DNA of 5,914 bases from Sedimentisphaerales bacterium (lineage in GTDB: Bacteria > Planctomycetota > Phycisphaerae > Sedimentisphaerales > SG8-4). Shown here one piece after another: positions 1-5,154 of the stretch; within the stretch, counting starts at the first letter, position 1; each line of letters opens with the position of its first letter. The stretch spans positions 1 through 5,914 of the forward strand of contig JAFGCA010000168.1 in NCBI GenBank assembly GCA_016932895.1. Reading direction: 5' to 3'. The notes under the pieces are model-generated. The model saw nothing but the letters and a program-made list of their open reading frames with translations, was not told the DNA's origin and did not search any database. A program made the position numbers and the translations under genes.

Positions 1-973
1 AAAAGGCCGTGCAGATGCGGTCGACGATGTCGTGCAGGTTGGCAAACGTGCCGCCCTCCATCGTCCTGGGGAAATCCCCTTCGTCGGCGATGGCGGCCAT
101 GATCTGGCGATCGCTCAAGGGCCCGTCGCCGGGCAAGATGCGGATACTGATCACAGTCGCCTTGGGGGCGCCTGCCGGCGTGATGGAGCGCATGACCGGG
201 GCCGGCCTGGGGGGAAGGGGCTGCATCGCCGGCGCGCCGGTGGATACGATCCGGGCCGGTTCGGGTGGTTTGGGCTCCGGTCGAGGCGGTGGAGGGGGCG
301 GCGGAGATGCCGGCGGCTCGGTACGAGGCACAGTGACGACCCTGGCTACAGGCGGTTGGGCGGTTGGCGTTTCAGGTTCTTCTTCGCCTTCCTCGTCCCA
401 TGGCTCCTCGCCGGTTAGGGCGTCGTCCTCGACAGCTTGCTGCAAATCTGAGCGTAACGTACCCTGGTACTTGCAGTGCAGACCGGCGCAGTATTTGCCC
501 TGAATGTCGTCGGCGATCTGCTCGCCGCAGGCGGCACAGTAGCGAGGCGGCTTGTGGTCGTCGACGATCTGCCTGGCGGTCGAATGACCAATCGACTCAC
601 CGGCCCGGGCCCTGGACAACGCTTCCTCGACTGCTTCTTCGGATGTCGACGGTGCAGCCAGCAAATAGAGCGCGGAACTCGAAATGTCCAGCTGTGCAAA
701 ATTTGCACTCCCGAACCGTTCCGCTACGGCAATGAAATTGTATGCAGTGCGCCGCGACCAGTTGAATTCGGCTTGAAGCCAGGTCTCGAACTGGCCATTC
801 GGCAGCCGATTCCTGACATCGCTCAGCTTATTGCCGATGTCGACGATGTCCTGGGCGGTACGCCGAACGAGAGTCTTGATCTCGTCCGTCTTTTGCTGGA
901 CGACAACACGGGTCTCGGCATTAAGACTTCCGTAGTCGAACAGCGAAGCTTGAACGATCTGGTTTTGGGTCAT
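1..973 (-). CDS. DUF3102 domain protein with Cys4 cluster and Pro-rich linker (3' end outside window)
   Basis: Reading from ATG at 973, 324 codons stay open to the left edge with no stop, so the C-terminus is missing. AAAGGAG lies 8 nt before the start. Residues about 20-140 match what I know of DUF3102, a family of unknown function found on plasmids, integrative elements and phages. Hallmarks are the IGNKLSDVRNRL helix (46-57), FETWLQAEFNWS (62-73), RRTAYNFIAVAERF (74-87) and the ALYLLAAP segment (101-108). A candidate zinc site follows (Cys146, 149, 162, 167; C-x2-C-x12-C-x4-C). Next come an acidic patch (181-200), a proline-rich linker (about 202-270, including seven prolines in a row) and the start of a second folded region (272-324, beginning ATVISIRILPGDG) that I do not recognise. 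The gene has its own promoter and long leader. DUF3102 assignment is fairly secure; DNA binding or element maintenance is inference. Confidence 0.85.
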   Translation of the reverse strand, partial: MTQNQIVQASLFDYGSLNAETRVVVQQKTDEIKTLVRRTAQDIVDIGNKLSDVRNRLPNGQFETWLQAEFNWSRRTAYNFIAVAERFGSANFAQLDISSSALYLLAAPSTSEEAVEEALSRARAGESIGHSTARQIVDDHKPPRYCAACGEQIADDIQGKYCAGLHCKYQGTLRSDLQQAVEDDALTGEEPWDEEGEEEPETPTAQPPVARVVTVPRTEPPASPPPPPPPRPEPKPPEPARIVSTGAPAMQPLPPRPAPVMRSITPAGAPKATVISIRILPGDGPLSDRQIMAAIADEGDFPRTMEGGTFANLHDIVDRICTAF

Positions 974-1012
974 AGGAAAAGCTCCTTTCAGTTGAGTGAT
1001 TCAGTGAAGGGG

Positions 1013-1153
1013 TGAATCTCGATCTTAGATGCATAGACAGGTCTGAATGTAAACAGATTGGACGACCAATTTTTCAGAGGCCCGGCGGGCTACCACGACC
1101 CGCCGGGCGATCAAGGAGGACTGAAGAACGACGACCGGTCAGATCGAGGTTCA
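1013..1153. repeat. interrupted inverted repeat in intergenic region
   Basis: TGAATCTCGATCT (1013-1025) and AGATCGAGGTTCA (1141-1153) are inverted copies with one mismatch in 13. Further short repeats surround them: GGGGTGAA (1009-1016) against TTCACCCC (1171-1178), GACCAATTT (1064-1072) against AAATTGGTC (1201-1209), and a direct repeat AATGTAAAC (1046-1054 and 1182-1190). They could be protein binding sites, an RNA fold, or a maintenance locus of a mobile element. Confidence 0.55.
1080..1108. other. perfect 10-bp GC-rich hairpin, 9-nt loop
   Basis: GCCCGGCGGG (1080-1089) and CCCGCCGGGC (1099-1108) pair perfectly around a 9-nt loop. No run of T follows on either strand, so it is not a canonical intrinsic terminator. 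On the minus strand it lies between the promoter at 1160-1189 and the DUF3102 start, and also downstream of the stop at 1208. It may be an attenuator, a leader element, or a barrier stabilising the 3' end of the upstream transcript. Confidence 0.6.
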
Positions 1154-1159
1154 TCACTT

Positions 1160-1189
1160 ATTAAACGCATTTCACCCCTCAAATGTAAA
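1160..1189 (-). promoter_or_regulatory. sigma70-like promoter for the DUF3102 gene
   Basis: On the minus strand TTTACA (1189-1184) is followed after 18 nt by TTTAAT (1165-1160); each matches the -35 or -10 consensus at 5 of 6 positions. The start point would fall near 1152-1154, at the edge of the inverted repeat copy 1141-1153, which could therefore act as an operator. A second TTTACA (1053-1048) has no convincing -10 at the right distance. Confidence 0.55.
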
Positions 1190-1207
1190 CCAACTCGTGG
1201 AAATTGG

Positions 1208-1474
1208 TCATTCGCTCTCTCTCACCCGCCGACGAAACGAGGCCATCATCTCATCGACGGTGTCCAGGCGGCGCATAAACTGCCGCACGAACCCGGCCTC
1301 AACTCTGACGTCTTGCCAGCAGTCCCAGCAGAGTTTCGACGACGAATACATTGGCCCACCGCACATCGGGCACGTTGTCATCTTGTCCGCTCGATGCCTC
1401 TGATTCTCAAGTTCTTTCTTTGTCGGCTCGACGGCGAAATCCGTCGTTCCGCGCAGCAGTGCATGATTCTCCAT
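1208..1474 (-). CDS. small Cys4 (zinc-ribbon-like) protein, downstream copy of a tandem pair
   Basis: An 88-residue protein with Cys35, 38, 49 and 52 in CPMCG-x9-LCWDC, a likely zinc knuckle, followed by a basic helical tail (residues 55-85) with FMRRLDTVDEMM. I recognise no named family. It is a paralogue of the gene just upstream: all four cysteines sit at the same residue numbers, both N-termini share the pattern MExHA then RGTxDF, and the tails align without gaps. That homology supports the start at 1474, as does GGAGGGAGAG (1482-1491) 7 nt before it. The first 68 nt overlap the end of the upstream gene in another frame, so translation is probably coupled. It is the last gene before the non-coding region. 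Nucleic-acid or protein binding is inferred from the Cys4 site only. Confidence 0.75.
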   Translation of the reverse strand: MENHALLRGTTDFAVEPTKKELENQRHRADKMTTCPMCGGPMYSSSKLCWDCWQDVRVEAGFVRQFMRRLDTVDEMMASFRRRVRESE

Positions 1475-1802
1475 CGTCTATCTCTCCCTCCGAAACGCGC
1501 GCCACTTCATATCGGCGACGCCAACTCTCCGGCACCTCGCGCAGCTCTGCCACTCGCTGCCAGAACCGCCGCAGCTGTGCGTCTATGCCATCGATCCGCT
1601 CCATCGTTCGTTTTACTTGCATTCTCTCCATCCTAAGTACTAGGGCACAATCGTAACACGCCGGCTGCCGGTAATCGATCAGCTCTCCGCACAGCGGGCA
1701 CCGCCGATTGTGCTGCCGCATGTACCTGGCCCATGCCCGCTCATCCTGCCACTCTTCGCCAAAATCCCTGGTTCCCCGCCAGAATCGCGCGTGTCTCTCC
1801 AT
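1407..1802 (-). CDS. small Cys4 (zinc-ribbon-like) protein, upstream copy of a tandem pair
   Basis: A 131-residue protein with Cys35, 38, 49 and 52 (CPLCGELIDYRQPACYDC), then a charged helical region with MERIDGIDAQLRRFWQRV (67-84). A longer reading from ATG 1916 is possible, but that would overlap the upstream gene by nearly 100 nt. The start at 1802 has AGGGG 5 nt before it and gives an N-terminus (MERHARFWRGTRDF) that aligns with the paralogue's MENHALLRGTTDF, so I prefer it. Compared with its 88-residue sister it carries about 45 extra C-terminal residues. The last 22 or so are read from DNA that also encodes the start of the sister, in another frame. Both the Shine-Dalgarno and start of the next gene are thus inside this gene. 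Function is unknown; a zinc-stabilised adaptor or nucleic-acid binder is a guess. Confidence 0.75.
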   Translation of the reverse strand: MERHARFWRGTRDFGEEWQDERAWARYMRQHNRRCPLCGELIDYRQPACYDCALVLRMERMQVKRTMERIDGIDAQLRRFWQRVAELREVPESWRRRYEVARVSEGEIDDGESCTAARNDGFRRRADKERT

Positions 1803-1822
1803 GCTCGCCCCTAGCTCGGCCG

Positions 1823-2083
1823 CTAAACCTGCTTCCAGCGTCCATTCGATTTTTCGTACATAGGAAACTGGTTCTTTTCCAACCGTTTCCGAACGATGGC
1901 GACGACGGCTTGCCATCGTTCGACACTCACGTCGTCACGAACAAGCAGGGCATTATGACCCGGCACACCGCGAACAGGCTCAACGATCTCTGCCGTCACG
2001 ATGTCCCGCAAAACCAGCCATAGCGCAAGATATTCCGGCATTTTCGACGCGTTCATCAACGCGACCGTGTTCACGGCATACAT
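1823..2083 (-). CDS. hypothetical protein, 86 residues
   Basis: I do not recognise this protein. It begins MYAVNTVALM, has a hydrophobic helical segment (MPEYLALWLVLRDIV, 15-29), a short beta-like part (EIVEPVRGVPGHNALLV, 32-48) and a basic C-terminal helix (SVERWQAVVAIVRKRLEK, 53-70), suggesting a compact soluble alpha/beta fold. The start codon lies one base after the TAG stop of the preceding gene, with CGGGAG 6 nt before the start and inside the end of that gene, so translational coupling is likely. No cysteines or catalytic motif are visible. The following Cys4 gene starts 20 nt downstream of its stop. Tight packing, the strand shared with all neighbours and the ribosome binding site are the evidence that it is a real gene. 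Confidence 0.65.
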   Translation of the reverse strand: MYAVNTVALMNASKMPEYLALWLVLRDIVTAEIVEPVRGVPGHNALLVRDDVSVERWQAVVAIVRKRLEKNQFPMYEKSNGRWKQV

Positions 2084-2084
2084 A

Positions 2085-2423
2085 CTAGGCTCCCGGAGTT
2101 GTTTCAGGCGCGTATTCCGCTATGGCCTGGCGGCAGAGCGATTCAATCGCCTGCTCCACGGTCATGTACGGTTCGACCTGGAGCTTCTCAACAAGCGCCT
2201 GGTACACAGACTTGTCGAGTTCGATCGTGATCTCCACCGTATCGTCCGGTTTCGATTGACATGCATCCGCAACCGGATCATCATTCATGGTGAAATTCTC
2301 GGCAATGATTTTCTGGGTGTCATTTCTCCCGGAAACCACACACACCGAGAGAACAAACACCCCGGCCAACGTCCCTAACACCAACCCAATTCCCCCACCC
2401 ACGATCACCCCACATAGAAACAT
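2085..2423 (-). CDS. small membrane protein with ribbon-helix-helix-like C-terminal domain
   Basis: A 112-residue protein. Residues 1-31 form one hydrophobic segment rich in glycine (VIVGGGIGLVLGTLAGVFVL), ending in SGRND, a typical inner-membrane anchor with the tail inside. After a polar linker (33-60), residues 62-105 read as a ribbon-helix-helix unit: strand VEITIEL, helix DKSVYQALVEKLQV, turn, helix TVEQAIESLCRQAIAEY. This resembles CopG/Arc-type dimers, which usually bind DNA, but the strand carries Glu where Lys or Arg is common, so DNA binding is uncertain. The start at 2423 has a good site (AAAGGTG, 5 nt before it). An internal ATG at residue 46 (2288), with a weak site, could give a soluble form. 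The gene lies 14 nt after its upstream neighbour and 1 nt before the next. The membrane segment is clear; the RHH call is by pattern only. Confidence 0.75.
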   Translation of the reverse strand: MFLCGVIVGGGIGLVLGTLAGVFVLSVCVVSGRNDTQKIIAENFTMNDDPVADACQSKPDDTVEITIELDKSVYQALVEKLQVEPYMTVEQAIESLCRQAIAEYAPETTPGA

Positions 2424-2437
2424 GTTTCACCTTTCTT

Positions 2438-2617
2438 TCAGTCAAACAATTTCGGCTGGTGCGCCACCAGCCCATGCTGCGCTAGAAGGCGCACAAACTC
2501 GAGCGCATTCTCGATGCCGTTCACGTTGTACAGAATGAATGCCATTTTCCACTGAATGACCGAGGCGTCGATCTCGCGCAGTGCCTTGACCAGCCGTCTT
2601 TTGTCGGTGTGTGTCAT
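2438..2617 (-). CDS. hypothetical protein, 59 residues
   Basis: A small basic protein that I do not recognise. It begins MTHTDKRRLVKALREIDASV and is probably two or three helices: residues 5-18, 20-31 (IQWKMAFILYNV) and 34-47 (IENALEFVRLLAQHG). It ends in HQPKLFD. The reading frame is open upstream to an ATG at 2719, but that would overlap the end of the coiled-coil gene and run through the hairpin at 2633-2662. The start at 2617 follows a weak ribosome site (AAGG, 8 nt before it). It fits the short spacing of the run, with only 14 nt before the next start. No cysteines, membrane segment or catalytic motif are seen. It may be a small regulator or an element-encoded accessory protein, but nothing in the sequence decides that. 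Confidence 0.55.
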   Translation of the reverse strand: MTHTDKRRLVKALREIDASVIQWKMAFILYNVNGIENALEFVRLLAQHGLVAHQPKLFD

Positions 2618-2632
2618 GATTTTTGCCTTATA

Positions 2633-2662
2633 GCCGGCAGAAGATTGCGACTTTCCGCCGGC
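2633..2662 (-). other. intergenic hairpin between coiled-coil gene and 59-residue gene
   Basis: On the minus strand GCCGGCGGAA (2662-2653) can pair with TTCTGCCGGC (2642-2633) around a 10-nt loop, giving 10 pairs including one G-U. No T run follows, so it is not a standard terminator. It sits 11 nt after a stop codon and just before the weak ribosome site of the next gene. It may protect the upstream message or reduce expression of the downstream gene. Confidence 0.45.
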
Positions 2663-2673
2663 GCTTGAATTGG

Positions 2674-3747
2674 TTACGGCCGCTTGGCCGCCTCGGGCGG
2701 GACGAGGATGTCGCCCCACTCGGTCGACCGGGCGGGGGCCCAGTACGGCTGCTCGGTGTGATCGCGGACGACGATCTCTCTGATGTCGATGATCCGGATC
2801 GGCTTGATGCGCTCGCTCGTATCTGCAGCAGCAAAGAACCCATCGGCCGGTAGCCCGTCGTCGAGCGTGTGAAAGCAGTCGAAATCGATCAGGTGTTCCT
2901 CGTCTCCATCGTCCCCATCGACCGGAATGGCGATGCCATAGCGGACCTTATAATAGATCCAGGAATGAAAGGCCGCGGCCTGGGCGGCGAGCCGGTCTTG
3001 GTTGTGCTGGTCGGCCAACTGCTTGTAGCGCGCGTCGGCCCGCGCCTCTGCATCGCACACACGGGCATCGTGCGCCACGTCGTAATCGTATTTGTCGTCG
3101 CGGTCGCGAAGCCGATCAAAATCGCCGAACGTCTGAAGACTGTCAAACAGGTCGACGAGTTCCTGTACCTGGGCCTGGCGCCTTTGCTCATACCGGCGCT
3201 GTTCCTCCTCGTGCTGGCGTTGATACTCGGCCAGAGCGGCCTCGATGCGGGCGCGCGTGGAGGCCAGCAACCCGGCGATCTCGGTGTCCTGGTCAAGCCC
3301 GTATTTGGCAGCCAGTTTGGCATCCTTTTCGAGGCACTGTAACGATCCCCGTTCCGGCAGACGTCGCAGTAGCTGGTCACGCGTCTCTTGTTTCTCACGC
3401 TCGAAATCGGCGATCTGGCGATCGATCTGGTCTATCCACTCGGCGATCGCCCGGTCCGGGTTCCGGCCGAAGGTAACGGCGTTGATCACGTTATCCCTCG
3501 AAAACGACTGGGTATGCCCGCGATAGGTCAAAGAGACAGCCGGGAGACCGGAGACACTACCACTATGCCGGTACGTAAACTCGGCCTGGAGCTCGGCGAG
3601 CAACTCGGCAGGGAGCGTCTCACGGACGTTGCGCTCAAACTGCTCGACGAGATTCCGCTCGCGCGCGGCTTGCTCGGCCAGTGCTTGCTGCTTTCGTTCT
3701 TCTTGGCGCTGCTTGAGCGCCTGAATGGCTGATGGTTGTAGAGACAT
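2674..3747 (-). CDS. long coiled-coil protein of unknown function, 357 residues
   Basis: I do not recognise this protein as a family member. Residues 8-45 (ALKQRQEERKQQALAEQAAR region), 100-130, 160-200 (RIEAALAEYQRQHEEEQRRY) and 225-258 are strongly charged, Gln/Glu/Arg-rich and helical, typical of coiled coils. A short beta-like section (55-92, VSLTYRGHTQSFSRDN) separates the first two. The C-terminal third changes character: KVRYGIAIPV (267-276), an acidic stretch (DGDDGDEEHLIDFDCF, 277-292) and RIKPIRIIDIREIVVRD (313-329), which looks like a small alpha/beta domain. The start at 3747 is set by AAAGGAG 5 nt upstream; the frame remains open further upstream but would overlap the preceding gene. 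No signal peptide, Walker motif or nuclease motif is visible. A scaffold or structural role is possible, but only by inference. Confidence 0.75.
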   Translation of the reverse strand: MSLQPSAIQALKQRQEERKQQALAEQAARERNLVEQFERNVRETLPAELLAELQAEFTYRHSGSVSGLPAVSLTYRGHTQSFSRDNVINAVTFGRNPDRAIAEWIDQIDRQIADFEREKQETRDQLLRRLPERGSLQCLEKDAKLAAKYGLDQDTEIAGLLASTRARIEAALAEYQRQHEEEQRRYEQRRQAQVQELVDLFDSLQTFGDFDRLRDRDDKYDYDVAHDARVCDAEARADARYKQLADQHNQDRLAAQAAAFHSWIYYKVRYGIAIPVDGDDGDEEHLIDFDCFHTLDDGLPADGFFAAADTSERIKPIRIIDIREIVVRDHTEQPYWAPARSTEWGDILVPPEAAKRP

Positions 3748-3761
3748 GTTTCTCCTTTCTC

Positions 3762-3774
3762 GCGCAATTTGCGC
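3762..3774. repeat. short palindrome ahead of coiled-coil gene
   Basis: GCGCAA (3762-3767) and TTGCGC (3769-3774) form a 6-bp dyad around one base. It lies in the 34-nt gap between two genes, directly before the ribosome binding site for the start at 3747. It could be a repressor half-site pair or a weak hairpin; chance is also possible. Confidence 0.25.
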
Positions 3775-3781
3775 CAATGGT

Positions 3782-4291
3782 TCACTCGAACACGTAAACA
3801 TATGCCTGCCGCCACTCTTCTCTGACGGCTGGCAGGCGCTTGATCCGCTCCCAGCCGTGCCCCTGCCGGCGCGGATTACGACGGCGGATCCAGGCGATGG
3901 CCTCGACGACCTGGTAGCCGCAGGTATGGCAGACACCACGGACGACACCGCCGTCGCGGTAGTAGGCGACGGGCATCAGGCAGTTGGGGCATTCCTCGGT
4001 AAACGCCCGGCGCCGGTGCCAGCCGCCGGCGACGCGAACCTGGAAAACGCCGTACGGACCAACGCGCGTGGGCAGCGGCTGTCCATATAACTGGATCACC
4101 CGCGGCGCATCGACGCGCACGCCAGGCAGGCCGCGCGAACGCAGGTGGCGCTTGACACGCAGGGCCAGGTTGGCCACCGCGACGACGGTCATCTCCGTGT
4201 TGGCCTCGATAGCGTCGACCAACTGGTAGAGTTGCTCGACGGTGAGAAAGTCGAGGCGATCCATCCAGTAGCGGATCTGGTCCTCGCTCAT
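3782..4291 (-). CDS. Cys4 zinc-binding protein, 169 residues
   Basis: The N-terminal half is helical and may be protein- or nucleic-acid-interacting (residues 1-50, with LTVEQLYQLVDAIEANTEM), followed by a basic stretch RVKRHLRSRG (45-54). The middle (60-98) looks beta-rich. Cys101, 104, 121 and 124 (CPNC, then CHTCGY) form a classic zinc ribbon with two CxxC knuckles 16 residues apart. A basic, Arg-rich helix and aromatic C-terminus follow (IRRRNPRRQGHGW, 135-147; YVYVFE at the end). The start overlaps the upstream stop as ATGA, with GGAGG 7 nt before it, so it is translationally coupled to the preceding protein and the two may act together. I recognise no named family. Zinc binding is well supported by pattern; nucleic-acid contact is inferred from the ribbon and basic residues. 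Confidence 0.8.
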   Translation of the reverse strand: MSEDQIRYWMDRLDFLTVEQLYQLVDAIEANTEMTVVAVANLALRVKRHLRSRGLPGVRVDAPRVIQLYGQPLPTRVGPYGVFQVRVAGGWHRRRAFTEECPNCLMPVAYYRDGGVVRGVCHTCGYQVVEAIAWIRRRNPRRQGHGWERIKRLPAVREEWRQAYVYVFE

Positions 4292-5112
4292 GCTGCTGCC
4301 TCCGGAACCCTGGCGCGCAACTGATCCAGCGCGTCGCGCCAGGAGATGCGGCGGGCTTCCACGGCAGCCTTCCAGCTTTTGACGTCGGCCGGGGTGATGA
4401 TCTTGTTGTTGATGGCCGGGCCGGCTTCCTGGAAAAAGGCTCGCCGGGACTGATCCTCGTCCAGAACGAGAGGGGGATCGGCGGGTGGCGGCTGTCGGTG
4501 AGGGAGCATTTGAGGCGGCTCCACCTGGCGCGGCGGCTCTGCTCCCGGCGATTCCATTTCCGGCGGCTCTGCTTCCGGCAACTCGCCGGGGAACTCATCC
4601 TCGATCTGCGGCGGCTCCGCTTCTTGCTGCAAATCGACCGGGGGCTGTTCGACGGGCTGCTCGACGAGCTGCTCGCGTGCTGGTTCGGCGTAGTCTTCCA
4701 GAAGGCCGGCTTTCAGCGTGTCGTGGATGCCGGCCAGGTCGTAGAGCAGGTCCTGGACGTAGCTGGAAAGCTGCGTGACCGTGGCGTGCAGGTCGCGGAT
4801 CTCGTCCACGACGGCCTCGTCGGGGCCCGGCAGAGCGATCGATTCGAGGCGAACGACGTCTTTGTAGGGATTGCCATTCTTGTTGAGCTTGTCGCTCTGG
4901 ACGTACCAGGCATAAAAGCGGCACCAGTGCTCGACGCCGTCCTGGAGGGTATTAGGATCGATGCCGACCAGGAGCAGTTGAGACAGGTCGAACAGTTGGA
5001 GCTCGGGGTACTCGAAGCGCATGTTGTCACCGTACAGTTCGGCGACCGGCTTGCCGTTTTTGGTGTCGCTGCGGACGACCTTGGCGATGATCATTCGTTG
5101 TTCTTCGGACAT
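4288..5112 (-). CDS. possible OB-fold protein with Pro/Glu-rich linker, 274 residues
   Basis: Three parts are visible. Residues 6-92 are beta-rich (RMIIAKVVRSDTKNGKPVAE, YGDN at 27-30, RFYAWYVQSDKLNKNGNPYK at 65-84, then DVVRLESI). The pattern recalls OB-fold single-strand-binding proteins, but I cannot confirm it. A helix (98-140) may form a coiled coil. Residues 143-215 form a linker with repeated EPP units (AEPPQ, AEPPE, AEPPR, VEPPQ). A helical C-terminal unit follows (222-270, including TPADVKSWKAAVEARRISWR). The start at 5112 is chosen because a consensus AAGGAGG lies 6 nt upstream; upstream ATGs would translate through the ribosome site and promoter. The gene is first after the promoter at 5146-5154 and shares an ATGA overlap with the zinc-ribbon gene. 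The fold-linker-fold layout resembles that of the DUF3102 protein. Confidence 0.8.
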   Translation of the reverse strand: MSEEQRMIIAKVVRSDTKNGKPVAELYGDNMRFEYPELQLFDLSQLLLVGIDPNTLQDGVEHWCRFYAWYVQSDKLNKNGNPYKDVVRLESIALPGPDEAVVDEIRDLHATVTQLSSYVQDLLYDLAGIHDTLKAGLLEDYAEPAREQLVEQPVEQPPVDLQQEAEPPQIEDEFPGELPEAEPPEMESPGAEPPRQVEPPQMLPHRQPPPADPPLVLDEDQSRRAFFQEAGPAINNKIITPADVKSWKAAVEARRISWRDALDQLRARVPEAAA

Positions 5113-5118
5113 TTGACA

Positions 5119-5125
5119 CCTCCTT
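5119..5125 (-). promoter_or_regulatory. consensus ribosome binding site fixing the start at 5112
   Basis: AAGGAGG lies 6 nt before ATG 5112. The same frame has ATGs at 5163 and 5136, but starting there would translate this site itself as Arg-Arg, so 5112 is the real start. Confidence 0.8.
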
Positions 5126-5145
5126 GATATGTCCATTACACATCC

Positions 5146-5154
5146 ATTATACCA
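5146..5154 (-). promoter_or_regulatory. extended -10 promoter for the main gene run
   Basis: Minus strand TGGTATAAT gives a perfect TATAAT (5151-5146) with the TGN extension. No good -35 is seen at 16-18 nt, as is usual for extended -10 promoters. The predicted start is near 5139, leaving a leader of under 30 nt. AATGG occurs three times in this strand (5156-5152, 5148-5144, 5137-5133), around the promoter. The promoter begins 5 nt after the stop of the methylase-like gene. Confidence 0.6.

Larger units (their letters stand above)
974..1153 (-). promoter_or_regulatory. structured 5' leader of the DUF3102 gene
   Basis: If transcription starts from the promoter at 1160-1189, the leader is about 180 nt long and has no credible coding region. 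Its extreme 5' end (1141-1153) can pair with 1013-1025 at 12 of 13 positions, enclosing a 10-bp GC hairpin (1080-1108). A CCTCCTTG segment (1112-1119 on this strand) is complementary over 6 nt to the Shine-Dalgarno AAGGAG at 982-987. This looks like a leader able to hide or expose the ribosome binding site. The pairing is read by eye; regulation is inferred. It matches no riboswitch class I know. Confidence 0.4.

Noticed and set aside
241..310. G-rich stretch on the plus strand as a repeat or regulatory element
   Set aside because: It is the complement of the proline-rich linker of the DUF3102 protein, which explains the composition.
476..1015. Plus-strand open frame of 179 codons
   Set aside because: It is antisense to the DUF3102 gene, whose protein has recognisable family motifs. 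The plus frame lacks a start signal and runs into the leader region.
1080..1108. Intrinsic terminator for the upstream genes
   Set aside because: The stem is strong, but neither strand has a T run after it, so I list it as a hairpin of unknown role.
1058..1636. Plus-strand open frame of 192 codons
   Set aside because: It crosses the repeat-rich intergenic region and is antisense to both Cys4 paralogues. Its product has no domain-like features.
1803..1916. Longer N-terminus for the upstream Cys4 gene, from ATG 1916
   Set aside because: It would overlap the 86-residue gene by nearly 100 nt, and the extra residues have no counterpart in the paralogue, which aligns from Met 1802.
4498..5127. 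Plus-strand open frame of 209 codons
   Set aside because: It lies antisense to the 274-residue gene, which has a consensus ribosome site, promoter and coherent domain layout. The plus-strand product looks like a complement artefact, and no ribosome site precedes it.
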